A DNA stretch of 64,000 nucleotides, taken from contig CM043955.1 in assembly GCA_014529385.2 (NCBI GenBank), positions 140,699,640 to 140,763,639 on the forward strand, read 5' to 3'. Made by a program: the position numbers and the translations under genes. Under the pieces are notes generated by a model, which did no database searches, was not told where the DNA came from, and saw nothing but the letters and a program-made list of their open reading frames with translations. Origin of the DNA: Adiantum capillus-veneris (taxonomy: Eukaryota > Streptophyta > Polypodiopsida > Polypodiales > Pteridaceae). Positions 26,291 through 38,220 of the stretch are shown piece after piece. Position 1 is the stretch's first letter, and each line of letters begins with the position of its first letter.

Positions 26291-26363
<73 letters not shown>
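26291..26363. repeat. (GA)n microsatellite followed by (GATT)n
   Basis: A GA run that passes into four GATT units. Reading frames across it are artefacts. Confidence 0.97.
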
Positions 26364-26366
<3 letters not shown>

Positions 26367-26523
26367 ATTGATTGATTGAATTATCATCCACGAAGGTCAG
26401 ATATGACCTATGGGACCGAAAAACAAAACAAAACAGTGCATACATCTCAGTTAAGGACTGAGGGTCCAATGAAACCTAAGGAGGGATAGGTGAGAGGGTA
26501 GCCAGTTTTGGAGTTTGAAACTC

Positions 26524-26775
26524 CTAGACAATGGCTTTACCTCCTCGGTAGACTGCCCATTTTCCTGTTCTGCGTGCTTCACGTACCTTTTGGAGTTCTA
26601 CCTTCTTTTGTTTAAGCTGGGTGGGTGTAAGGTCCTCTGCAAACCAAAGTGTGGTGTCTTTGAGAAGCCTCAATTGCTTGAGGAATTTTATTCGATCTGC
26701 CTTGGTATTGAAAGTGAGGATCGCATGGTTAGTGAGGTGTTCATGCGCTAGGGTGGTGATTGTTGCTTGGTTCTA
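26524..26775 (-). pseudogene. LINE ORF1-like fragment
   Basis: A minus-strand frame of about 80 codons contains AILTFNTKADRIKFLKQL, WFAEDLTPTQLKQKK and VREARRTGKWAVYRGG. The order, an acidic EDLTP-x-Q segment, a basic helix and then a short RGGK end, is what I recall from the C-terminal part of plant and animal L1-type first or second ORFs. It is bounded by stops on both sides, with no endonuclease or RT around it, so it is only a fragment. Confidence 0.45.
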
Positions 26776-26921
26776 TTGTACTTTTGTAGGGATTGTCGCC
26801 TGAATTTGAGCGAGGGACTCATTGAAATTGAGGTCCCCCCTCCCCTTTCCAATCGCTTGGGAGCCGTTCCTCCTATTTGGAGTCCTCCTTGACAACAGGG
26901 TATCACCAAGGGTATGTGTTG

Positions 26922-27613
26922 TGAGAATCATATGAAATTAAGGAACACCATCCCCTCACTAGGATACATTTGTCCCTAAGCCTCTACACCCATCTGCAGA
27001 AAACACGTATAAAGACAGAGCCAAATTTTAGAAGTGCCCGAAATTGAAATCTATGAGTACCTATGCATAACTTATGTCACTACGATTCTAACGACTACTT
27101 GTAGGCAGAAAACAGACATTGTTTCATATACTTACAGCCGCAGATAGCTCGTAGATGCGCGAGCGCGTATGCTCTGTTCTGTGAGAGGAATGCTTGGCAT
27201 TGTCACGTAGCTCTTTCCGAACTAGCGCAATGGTGCACTCGGATCAACAATGTGATGAACGAGCGAGGAATAGAGCCAGGATGAAGCTCACGCTCTCTCT
27301 CTTCCTCTCTCACACACAGTAGACGATAGCGCTAAACTTGATTATGATAAAAGTTTTCTTCCCTTACAAAAATGACCTAGGTACCTTATATACTAAGGCT
27401 ACCTTAGGTTAACCAAAAATAGAGTTGAGGGGTCAAATGGCTTGGTATTTACAATCTGGAATTTCCATTGCACCTTGGCTTCTGCAACTAGACTAGCTAC
27501 TTATTACAAATGATGTTTATGAACATAATCCGCAGTGTTTCATAACTCTCAGAGAATAACTCTTTGGTGCAAACATTGAGTTATGTTGTGTTGTTGACTT
27601 AGCCATCAACACT
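26922..27613 (-). mobile_element. LTR of a helicase-carrying element
   Basis: Read on the minus strand, a sequence starting TGTTGATGGC directly follows a polypurine tract. Downstream it has a TATATAA box (near 27385-27391) followed by GA-rich DNA, the same internal order as the LTR of the large element. It runs to about 26922, ending near TCTCACA. To its left lies sequence shared with elements A and B (TATCACCAAGGGTATGTGTTGTG), where those copies diverge at the same base, so the boundary is well supported. The partner LTR is not in the window or has been lost. Confidence 0.7.
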
Positions 27614-27652
27614 CCCCCCCCTCCGCGATCATGTCATCCCTAACATGACCTG
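27614..27652 (-). promoter_or_regulatory. Polypurine tract and pre-PPT hairpin of the helicase-carrying element
   Basis: The minus strand reads a hairpin (TCATGTT, AGGGAT, GACATGA region), then GCGGAGGGGGGGGAG, then the LTR start TGTTGA. The same arrangement, almost base for base, is at 61921-61960 in the large element. It marks the plus-strand primer site for reverse transcription. Confidence 0.8.
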
Positions 27653-27826
27653 GTTGTCGATGTCGATGTGGTCTTTGTTGTCGTGTTACTAATGTGAAGA
27701 AAGTATAGGTTGTAGCCTTTGCATGAGCTTGTCTTGTTCGTCTAATCCGATGTACATAGTCTTCACATGATTCAGGAAAATCATAATTGATGACAAACTT
27801 TATGTCCTTCACATCCATGTTCAAAT
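27653..27826 (-). pseudogene. Captured DEAD-box RNA helicase fragment
   Basis: The minus-strand frame contains [15 protein letters not shown] and [15 protein letters not shown] followed by TYTFFT. These are motifs V-VI of the second RecA domain of DEAD-box helicases of the DDX5/Dbp2 type, where the consensus is HRIGRTGRA. Both glycines of motif VI are replaced here, so the copy is dead. The helicase-like frame runs directly into the retroelement's pre-PPT region, placing a host gene piece at the 3' end of an LTR element. Its upstream part is cut off by the inverted-repeat arm at 27827. Confidence 0.8.
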
Positions 27827-30800
27827 CATTAGGAGAAATATGAACCTTGCATGGGCCTTGTAAGGAATCCTAATTTTTAGGGATTAAGGCTAATGGTGTG
27901 TAGGGTTAAGGGGACAAGGGCATTCAAGAAGCTAGTTTTGAGTAGGCTTTTCTAGCTTTTTTTTTAGACACATGTAGGATGTGGACCTAAGAGGTCACCT
28001 TCTCTCTCTAGCTTTTGAAAAGTGAAGGGAGTAAAGAGGTGTGGCCACATCATCAAAAACGTGGATCACTAAGAGCCAAAATTTGACTTTTAAAAAAAAA
28101 GTTATTTTTACTTATTTTTGACTTAAAACTCCCCCCCAACATATATCCATATCAAAAAAGTATTTTTTGACATTTTTTTAAACTTACAAGCACTAAAAGT
28201 CCAATTTTTCAAAAAAAAAACTCCCCCAAAAAAAAAAAACCTTTCTTCTCTCTTCCTCCTTCCTCCTCCCTCTTTTCTCCCTCTCCTCTCCCTCCCTGCC
28301 CCTTCTCTCCTCCTCCTCCCCTCTCTCCCTCTCTCCCACTGTCCCCTTCTCTCCTCCCATGTTCCTCCCTCTCCCTCCCTGCCCCCTTCTCTCCTCCTTC
28401 TCCACTCTCTCTCTCTCTCTCTCCCCCACTACCCCCTTGTCTTCTCCCATGTTCCTCTCTCTCCCTCCCCCCTCTCTCTTTTCATCCTTTGCTTCCTCAT
28501 GCAACAACTACCATGGTGCTCAAGGACATCACAAATCGTATGCATACATATTTGCTTGTTCGCAACGTTTGCATCGAAGGCCGCACGTGAGGGTGAGCAG
28601 AGGTCATCCCAGGAACCTCGTAGCATCGGTGAGATGAATGTTGACAATTCTTCAATATCTTGCCAATACCATCACATATTTGAATAAAACACCCCTTTAT
28701 GCAAGGTAACAATATACTTCTTACTTTTGATTGTGTTCTTCTTATCATAAACTTTGAAGTCTAAGGTGTTGCCTCTACTTGTTTTGTAGTGCTTGGCACA
28801 AAGGTTGCTTTTATGCACAAATAGTGAAAGGCTGCAGGTTAGAGAGGCCAAGTGTCACCACTTTTCCTCTAAAACAGTCTTCTTTGTTACATCTTGCAGG
28901 TAGGTGCTTCAAATCCATGCTTATTAGGGGTGGTAGTCTCATCCTAATGTATATTTTTATATTGTTTATTCCCAGCTAGATAGAAATACTTGCAAATTTG
29001 TACAACATATACTTAACAAGTGTCTTCATTATATAGCTTGCAAATGTTGAATTCATACATGTTTTTGTTACAAGGTGACCTCTTGTTATGCTAGTTGAGT
29101 GGCGTTGTTTGCAATAACGGCTCAAGGAACTGGCATAACATGAAGCTTTTACGGTGGCACAAAGCTCTCCTCAGCGGCAATGTGGCTCCCACTACACCAA
29201 AAATCATTATGCTGACATGAAGAGATCCCTAGTAGGACAATGCAAAAACTTGTCATCAGCAGCAACACACTCTTTCCTAACATGAGGGCACTCCTACCAA
29301 AGATATTTTTATGTGATAGGTCACCCCAGGAGCATACCATGTCATGGAATGGATGTAAGAACTATGACCACACTACTCCTTGTAAAGTGTTCACATATGT
29401 ATGTTTATCAAAGTTAATGAGAAGAAATTTGGACTTTTTTGTTTGTTGATGTGTAAGAGCACTCTAGGTCTACCATATTTTACATTGTTTGATAAGTTAA
29501 ATAAAATTTGTAGTCATTTAAAGTGTAAGTTTGTTTTTGTTTGGTAAGATTGTACATGAGAAGACATAATAAAGTATAAGAGATCTTGACGGAATAAGCC
29601 TCGATTAGATTCCTACCATGCACTTGTGACACCAGACCTCTCCGTGAACCTTTTGATTTCTATCATTGTGGGAAGTCTAAGGGTGGTCTATTTTCAAATT
29701 TTTAGCAATAACTATTTTTTAAAGGAAATTTTGGTTATTTTAAAGTTTGTACACAGTATAGGAGTTCATTCTGATTGTTTTCCTTCAGTTTCAATTTTTG
29801 ATCGAGGGCACTCCTTGGAAGCCACTTTTGAAGGTGTTAGGGTGAGATTTTGAGAAAGTTTTGTATGTAGGAAATGCAGTCCTTAACACAATAAAAAACA
29901 TTGGTTCTCTGAGTATTTTCAGATTCCATGGTTTTAATGCCTGTTCGAGCCCGTAGATTAAGGAAAAAGTAAGAAATGTCTGTTTTACATCATTTTTTAA
30001 GAAATTGCCAACTTGCATGTTGATTTTTGGAAAATCCGAGTAGGATATGATTTTTTTGCATCACACGATAGTCGAAGAGCGCGACGAGATGAACAAATTT
30101 ATGTGAGACAAGCCCAGACATATTCAGAGCCAATTGAACACTAGAAGCTCTTGAAAACAGCCAATTGAACACTAGAAGCTCTTGAAAACAAAAATTTTGG
30201 ATGGCCAGTTTGCGCGCCCTTGTGGCCCCTCTTGTTGAGGGTCCCTGGGCCCCTAAAATGACAAGTACAAGCTTTTTTTAATGCATGGCCATGAGATAGA
30301 ACTGGGCAGTTTAATGTGTTCATAGCAACCCCTCCCCCCCCCAAATGGCAGATACCTAAACCTTGTATCATGCTTATCAACCATTTTTTACTTCGTTGTG
30401 TCCATCCCCTGTTCTTGGAAATATCTTGGTCCCTATTTGTGCCTGGATGGGCATTCTACGCGCCATTGTGGTCCCTCTTGTTGAGGGTCTCTGGGGCTTC
30501 AAAATGACAAATAGGGGCTTTGTTTTAATGTATGGCCATGAGATAGATTTGTAGTGTTTGATGTCTGGAGTATTCACTATGTCAAATTTTCCTATATCAT
30601 GTCCGTTCACCACAATGGATTGAAAGTAGCCCTTATAGGCCTTACCTACACATGTTTCTGTAACTTTACAAGAATATAAATTCCCTTCTGTTGAACACAT
30701 GTGCTATGTTACATATACTTTAGTGAACTCGCAAGGTCAAAGGCCTCACAAATTTTGTGCACTCAGAACATTTAGCACTAGAAATCAACCAAACAAGGAG

Positions 30801-32077
30801 CCAATTTTTACTTCCTTGTGTTCACCTCGTGTTCTTGGAAATGTTTTGGTTAAGCCATTTCTTTGGTATTTAAAACCACATGTGACCCCTATTGTTATAG
30901 TATCCGACCAAAGGTTTCTTGATTAGCAGTTATATAGGTTCGAGTGATACATATCTTCTATGTTAACAATGCATGTATCTATAATTTATGTTTACACTTT
31001 CTCTATCCAAATGAGCTACATAGTAAAAATCGAATCCGCAATTCAACAATTAAGTTCACAAGGTGATAGCTATTGGTATGATCTTTAACAATACCAAATA
31101 AATAGCTACCAATAGCGAATGAATAGGGATATTTAAGAAGGTTTGATACCAAAAACTTGTCAACACTACTCAAAAAGGTGGAAACTCAAAGGCTTTATAA
31201 TATATATGATGAAACAAGAATCAATAATAACTCACCCCTATATATCTACACCTCCATCTCAAGTTGTCATTTCTCTAAGTCAAGCTTGGCATAGGAATAG
31301 TATGGAAACAATAACATTTTGGAAAGCAAGAATTTAGCTTTCTCAACTTTTGAAATGTTGCTATTGATATATATTCAACATCCCCAAATGAGGACATCTT
31401 GACAAAGGTTATGATCCACTTAATAAGAATAACCATTAGTGATTAAACTGAAATCAAAATATTGCATGAATTTCTTCATGGTGGAATGATTAAGACTTGA
31501 AACTTCAAACATCTTACATACAAATCAGAATATCCAAAAAAATTAACAATATTTCTCAAATCTGTATGAAACTCCAGTAATCTAAATAAAATACTCTCAC
31601 TCAGTGCGACACCATTTAACAAAAAGAAATATTTATATTGCATTTATAGAGGAATCCAGCCTCATAAAAATAATTACAAATGGAAACAATGTTGTTGCTG
31701 TTAGGCTTCTCTTACGAGTATTTGTCTTTCTCATCTAGAGATTCATATACACGAGTATTTATGTGTCTATGACACTAGGGAAGATAGTAGTACTATAGGG
31801 ATGGCTTTTCTAAGAGCTCCTAGAGAGTACCTATTGGTTCAAGATTCTACAAAAATCCTACTATTCTTATCAAAATCTTTTAACACGGTAGTGAAAGGTT
31901 CCTCACGGAACAAAAATAGGGTGATTTCCATCTCTGCACATGGTTGCTTGCTCATGTCTTCTCAAAACAAGTTGACTCTTTAAGTAAACAACAGATTATG
32001 TGAGCACAAAGTTATAAATTACAAAATGATATCATTCTAATAATCTAATGACAACTATACAAAGAATAAATTATAAG
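27827..32077 (-). repeat. Right arm of the 4.3-4.6 kb inverted repeat
   Basis: Reverse complement of 16527-21173; both arms keep the same order of landmarks. It lacks the complete hairpin cluster of the left arm and carries its own 31-bp tandem duplication at 30129-30190 (unit starting GCCAATTGAACACTAG). No coding domain is recognised. Confidence 0.9.
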
Positions 32078-33140
32078 AAAAATCTTTGATGACTCTCCAT
32101 AGATAACACAACTTACTTACATTGTGAGACTCAATCACATGCTACAAAACTATAGATGGCGCACCAAATCCATCAACAAAATAGCACCACCCAATGTTAT
32201 TAGGTGTGAAGCCTAAACATTGAAAGCCATAAAGAGGTTAATTCCCTCCAGCATGATAAACTTAAAGATGGAGATGATCTTAAGCTCTGAATGTAAGCTA
32301 CAAGGGTAGTTTTCTCACCATTCTATCTTTATGTTGGAGATGAATCCTTGCAATGCCCATGCACTATTCACACCTCTTGTTCTTGTGGTATGCAAGTCAT
32401 GTGAGTTGATGCTTTTTCCACCTTCGAGAGTAGAGGTTTCCATGTAGTGCGAGTGAATGAAAGTAGAAGGAGGAGAATCTTGTTTCATGCTGTAATGGAG
32501 GTGAGAGAAGGGAGAGGAGCTAGCTTGGTGTGGAACTATGTGGTGGGCAAGGGGAAGAGATGGGGAAGAAGCTTGCTTGGTGCTACAATGGAGATGGGAG
32601 AAAGCTAGTAGAGAGATAATGTTGGACTATAGGGGGTGCATGTGGTTGTTGCAGCCATGGAGAGCTTGGAAAAGGGTTTGTAGAGAGAGAAAATCACTTT
32701 TAGCTATAGAATAGGTTTGGAAAGACTTTGGAGGGTGAAAAATGATGTTTTGAAATTTTTTGGAATTTTTTAGTGCACGTTTTTTACTTTTGGAGGTCAA
32801 AAATACTTTTTTGACCATGAAATAGGTTAGGGGACCTTTTAAGGAGGGAAAACTTGAAATTTGAAATTTTTTGAAATTTTGAAATTTTTAGTGTATTTTT
32901 AAATCCGGGCCAAAAAGTGGGGGGAAAAAAGGTCAAAGTGGTCCCCCCCCCCCTCCCTTTCCCCTAGCCACCTCCCTTACCTTCTCACTAGGTAAGAGGC
33001 CATTAAGAGGTGTAAGGCTACCTTGTCCCCCTACTTTTTTGAGGGTATGGAGTGTGTCCACCACCCTCTTCCTATTGGCTGGCCTCTAATTAACCTTAAT
33101 CCCAAAGGGCCCCTAGAGGGTTCATATTTTTCCTAATGTG
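32078..33140. other. Unassigned DNA, ending like the inverted-repeat arms
   Basis: No coding sequence is recognised. The last bases (GTTCATATTTTTCCTAATG near 33120-33138) resemble the inner end of both inverted-repeat arms, and the preceding 120 bases have the same flavour. It may be a diverged member of that repeat family. Confidence 0.4.
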
Positions 33141-33654
33141 CAGCATCTGTTTCTATCATTATAGGTCTATTGCCACAATCTAAATTCAGAAAGAACCCAA
33201 TCTGGTTCAGCTTGACTCTTATTATCATGGATAAAGAAAGCTCCATCCATCACTTGCTCCAGTGAATCTGTCAATTTTGAGTATTTGTGATTCTCAAAAA
33301 AAACTTCTACAATCTGTAGAATTGAGTGATTGGCTTTCAGATCTTGTGAGCCAATGACTACTTAGGAAGGATTCTATAGAAAGTGTCTGGCTAAACCTTC
33401 AACTTCTTTAGTCCAAGTTGCCCTTCAATGCAAACTCTGTCTGTCAGGCCGAATGTGGTAGATAATTTTTCTGATTTGAGGTTCAAAACCGATGTCTAGC
33501 TGTTAGGTACATCTTTGTAACTCATTTTTCATACTCATGTGTGTTCTAAATGTAGTCTACGGACTATGATTGGATAGGAATCGGTAACACAAGATGGTTG
33601 CAAATGGACAACAATATGAAAAATCAAGATGTTACTCTTGGTTTCATTGAACCT
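33141..33654. other. Unassigned DNA upstream of chromovirus end
   Basis: This lies where integrase should be if the downstream chromodomain belonged to a full element, but no pol motif is visible. The element is therefore probably 5'-truncated or heavily decayed. Confidence 0.35.
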
Positions 33655-33790
33655 CCTGCTTAACCGTGTTCCGGTCAACCAAACAGCTGAATCCATGAAG
33701 GATGCCACTTGGGAAAACATTAGTGTTCTTAAGAAGAAGTTCCCCACTTTTGTTTTCGAGGACAAAAACTCTTCTTTAAGGGGGGAGTAA
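33655..33790 (+). pseudogene. Chromovirus 3' end: chromodomain tail and polypurine tract
   Basis: The plus frame ends SMKDATWENISVLKKKFP...FEDKNSSLRGE followed by TAA at 33788-33790. An ATWE segment followed by a K-F-P...LEDK ending is the usual C-terminus of plant chromovirus integrases. The codons for the last residues overlap the purine run AAGGGGGGAG, the polypurine tract, immediately before an LTR. Nothing upstream is recognisable as RT or integrase. Confidence 0.75.
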
Positions 33791-34193
33791 TGTCAAGACA
33801 ACGGCAAGGCCGGACTAGACAAGGGCAAGGCCGGGCTAGGCAGTGTGGAAAGAGAGTCCAACTGGGCAAAGGGCTAGGAGCCATGCTATATAGTGGGTGG
33901 TTTGGAGGTGGACTCCTAGGTTCTAGTTCCCCTTGTCTAACACTAGCATTCAATCTGCCTCATTAAGGACAAGTTTTTGAGATCCTCTGATTACTTCTGT
34001 GGTTGTTCTGCTTCATTGGTGACTCCTTTGTTCCTGCATCAAGGTGATCAAAGCCGCATTTGCCATTGTTAGTTTTTGTGTGTTGTGTAAATCCTTATAC
34101 TGCTTCTACTTGATACATGACTTAATTAAAACCCGAAAAACCCCAGTTAATTCCCCAAGTTAGTAGCTTGCACCAAAAGGGCTTTATCTGACA
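33791..34193 (+). mobile_element. 403-bp LTR of a chromovirus
   Basis: It starts TGTCAAGACAACGGC right after the polypurine tract and ends TTTATCTGACA, with TG...CA termini, where sequence shared with element A resumes. It contains short imperfect repeats of CAAGGCCGG. The 5' LTR of this copy is not seen. Confidence 0.75.
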
Positions 34194-34197
34194 TCAT

Positions 34198-35600
34198 TGG
34201 TGATCGATGAGCTATCATTGTCCCTTTGTCACCAAAATTCATATACATGATGTATAAGGTATGTAGATGGATATCATGGCTTCAGCTTTGAAAAAAATTG
34301 CATCTGTTCTCCCTTTTTCTTTTTTTAAAATTTTAAAAAACCGTTAGCTTGTACTCTCTATGCATATCCTCTTGACAAAGTACAGCTTGATTTTTACTTG
34401 TATTTGGTTATACAAGCTAACTTTTGTGGATGTCAATCTCAAGAATGACTGATGGGCATCTCTGGCACCTTTTGGCTACCAAACATATGTAGGCATCTAT
34501 CACGATAGATGATTGAACTATCATTTCTTCCCCTTTTATTCTGATCAGTATTGTTAGTCCCTATTGTTTGTTAGGCTTCATAGAGTCACATACAAGGTAG
34601 AATATTTTCAATATAAAGATCTACTTCTTGTATACGGCCTTAGTCGCATGAAGTGGTTGATAGGCAACTTTACACTTGATGGCTGCTTTCGTTTAGTCGC
34701 ATCACCAACTTCCTTTGTCCTTGTAGTCTATCCCGGAGTTTGATGACCACTCTCAGTCATTTTTGGTCTCATGTTGTTGTTGAAGGCTGATCAATGTTCT
34801 TTTCTTCCCTCTGACATTACCCATTGTGCGTATGGCTTTTGAGACATGCTTCGTGAAGTTGTCATTTTCTTGGACCTTCTTATCTTTGTACTGCTCGACA
34901 TCTCTTCAGTCTTTTCTTCATCTGGATTATGAATTTTTTATTTTTTATTCTTGTTTTTTGTTCTTGTATCTCAAAAATAACAAAATAAAACCAAAACTCA
35001 ACTCAACTAAAAAAGCAGAATCAAGTTAATAAAATTCTAAACATTATGTACACTGTACAATGTCCCTAGGGGCTCATATATGGCTTTTGTCCCCATACTT
35101 CTCTTGTAACTCTACTATGAGGGCATATACTCTAAATTTTGTCAAGAAATCATCACAATCAAATGCAAAAACTCACAAAACATTGCCCTCTAATATTCAT
35201 ATATTAGGTCTGCATTTAGAATGCCTCCCCCCCTCCTATTTGGAGTCCTACTTGACAACAGGGTATCACCAAGGGTATGTGTTGTGCTTGGGCAATAAAA
35301 AATTGTGCCTATGCATGCCTTATAATGTAGCCCTATTATGCATACACAGGAAATGCATGGAAAAGATTTATGCTGTGCAAGATGTGGGTATAAGAAATTT
35401 GCTTATTGGAATTTGCTAACGAGGCTTCCTACTCTAAGCAATGTGATGTTCTTTGAAGCTCTTGTTTTGTTTGCTTGATTGAAGGTTGTAGTGCTGTTTT
35501 GAAGGCTTACTTATCTGTTTGATGTTTCTTTGGAAGTATAGCCCTGTGGTTGGTTGTTGTATTTGGCATTGTTCCTCAAAGTGGGTTCTCTTCTAACGGT
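34198..35600 (-). repeat. Noncoding 3' part of element B (paralogous to 21195-23480)
   Basis: It matches the element A block in order and orientation, including the G-rich purine run (minus strand, near 35225-35240) and the GATACCCTGTTGTCAAGG motif. It differs by lacking the 1.0 kb insertion of A and by having about 95 extra bases near 35338-35432. Confidence 0.75.
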
Positions 35601-35607
35601 AGTTTAA

Positions 35608-38220
35608 TCATAGGAGGAATTGAAAGAATTCAAGCAGCGGTGCAGTAACAGCAGTGTTGTTGGTTTCCTTTGGGACCCACTTCTTTGTGATTTCTGGTTG
35701 TTTTGTTGGTGCTGCTCGTTTGGGAACCCATACGTTTCCCTGCTTCGTTTGTGTTTGAAGATACTTCTTTGGGATCCACCTTGTCATTGTGTGAGTTAGC
35801 AACGGTCTTTGCTTAAGCTCCTGTACTCTTGGTCGAGGATGAGATTCAGACTTTGGGAGTTGATAATTTAACCGTTCTGGAATCCAAATGAACTCCTGAC
35901 CTCTTTGTGCTTTAGTCAACTTCTTTGAAACCCAAATCTGAGTTGTGGAAGCTTGCAACTTTGGGATTTGCTTAGCGGTTCTTGCAGATTTGATTGTTTT
36001 CCTTTTGTTGTTGGATCTTGTGATTTTTTGTCAGAGATCTTTGTCTTCTTGATCCATACCTGCTTTTGGCCAATTTGGCTCTTTGGTATCCAGATTTGTC
36101 AAAATTTTTGGTTCTGACTCTTTGTTCTTTGCTTTTGGCCTTTCTTGGTTATTACTGAAGTTGCTAGTGATCGTGATGATCTGAGTTGTTGGTAGGGTAT
36201 GTCGTATGAATCATCACTATCATTGCTATCCTCAACAAGGTTGCATTCTAGCACTTTCCCTTTGTGGTGAATGTTTATGGAAAGTTACTGTCTCTTTTCC
36301 CTTGGATTGTTGTTTCTGGGATGACTTTGGTATCGGCTTGATTAGAGCATTGGTAACCCGTTGACATGGCTATGTTCTTCTTGGTTGAGTCTTTTCTTTC
36401 TGTATAGGAGCCACGTATTAGGGTTCTTGTTACTGTTGCATTTCCACCACGGATTTTGGATTCCACATCTGATGAGCGTTATGATTTTACTGATGACATT
36501 GGTTCTTGCACATTAGTTAAAGTTTTGTGCTTATCACCTATTGGGTCATTCGGATTTCCGTTGTTGATATCTTCTTGAAGCTCCAAGTGTTCTACAGAGT
36601 CGTAGAACTCGTCTTCTTCTTCATCTTTGTTTTCCTGGATTACACTCACTGCAAAGTAAGGAACGACATCAAAGCCATCTTCGTCACAAAAATTTGTTGT
36701 TGGAATTTCTTTAATAGCGCACACATCCAGAGTAGCCAAGATGTGTTCCCATTCAAGTGGCTCTAATTCTTCCTCAAGAAAGGGTTATGGGATATAATCC
36801 TCATCTTCAATTGCCCTTTCTAGTGCCTTCCTCTCGTGTTAGGCTTCCGCATTGTGAAGCTCCATATATCCACAGTTCTTTAGGCTTTCCCAACCATGCT
36901 GGAAGTTCTGATCCTGCTATAGTAGCCGAATCAAACTCTTCCATAGGTGTTCTTGTCACATTCATGTAACTATGGTCCTTCAAATTTACCCTTGTTGTGG
37001 TTTCCATATGTCTCAGGTAGATATGGTCATAACCCCAGTCTTGGACCATTTTCAGTTGTCTCATGAATGGTCTTCCTAGAATGATATCATAGTTGTTCTT
37101 TTGCCAAGTCAACAATAGCAAAGGTTTGCACATATTCAATTCCACAAGAAGTAACAACTGCTTTTTCTAGTAGTCCTATGGGCCTTTCCATGTGTCCATC
37201 TACAAGTTGCAATTTCATCCTTGTAGCCCTCACTGCTGGTTCTCCCCATTTTTTTCTAGACCTCGTTTGTTGCGATGGAAATTCCGACTCTGCTGTCAAG
37301 GATTGCCATGGTTTTTACACCTTGAAATTCCACAAGAAAAGTGGTGTTCCCATTTTCTCCCTCATAATACTCGCCTACCTTGTTTAAAGGCACTGTTTTA
37401 GTATTTAGCTGAGGCATTTCTATCTCTTTGATCCCTTCTTCAATATGAGTCATTGGTTTTTTAACACCAAATTCCCACATGTTTGGTCGTATTCTAAGCA
37501 ACTCGGCTAACGTTATTGTACAGGTGATTGGTTCGACAAAATTTCTATCAGCCCTTTTGAATCTATGACCTTGTTGGGAGATAGTCTTTGTGATGGGACA
37601 TCATACTCTCCCGTATAGGATGGTAGTGTTCTTAATGAATGGGGTTGATTGTCCATAGACTGTACAAATCCTTTGTCTCCCCAATATGACTCCACTTCTA
37701 GATTCATTTGAGATCCAGCCTCAAATTCCTCTATTGGTGGAAGAGATGCTCCTCTTCCATCACCCAATTGGTTTACTCGTCTGCTTAGCCCACTTGCTTC
37801 ATTGGCCTCTCTGACTTGTTTCCACAATTCGTTGAGACCATCTATGTCTTTACAACTCTCAGGTATGTCTATGTGAAATCCCTTGGAAGAGTTATTTGTG
37901 GTATTCAACACTATTCTTGGCTCTAATGTGGAGTCCTTGAACATTGGTCCATAATCTTTTCCATACTTAGAAAAATGAAACTGTCGTTTTGTGTTTTTAA
38001 AAGAAGGAAGGAGTTTGTAATATATGTTAGCATGGAAAATGGAAGTTATAATGTGATGTGTAAAATAAGTGACGGACATGACATAAGTTAAGAGACAACG
38101 GATTTGAAGATGGCAGTTGATTGTATCAGATCGCAAATCATAAATGGAAAATTGCAATTTCCAGACATACTGGTGTGACTCCTCTGGTCGTTTTTTGCTG
38201 GCCTCCAGTGTCTTGAACAT
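35608..38220 (-). pseudogene. Element B: gag end, protease, W-x-P-K tail, no RT/integrase
   Basis: Minus-strand blocks from right to left: a gag-end segment with FEAGSQMNLEVESYWGD and PHSLRTLPSYTGEY (37513-38220), the protease region with MAILDSRVG (37256-37501) and QLVDGHMERPIGLLEK, then NNYDIILGRPFMRQLK (36807-37157), an acidic linker (36479-36739) and a tail with W-[IV]-[PS]-K motifs (QIWVSK, FIWIPE, RWIPK, VWVPK, KWVPK; 35608-35958). The catalytic glycine of D-S-G reads Arg. RT, RNase H and integrase are missing at the same place as in element A. Confidence 0.8.
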
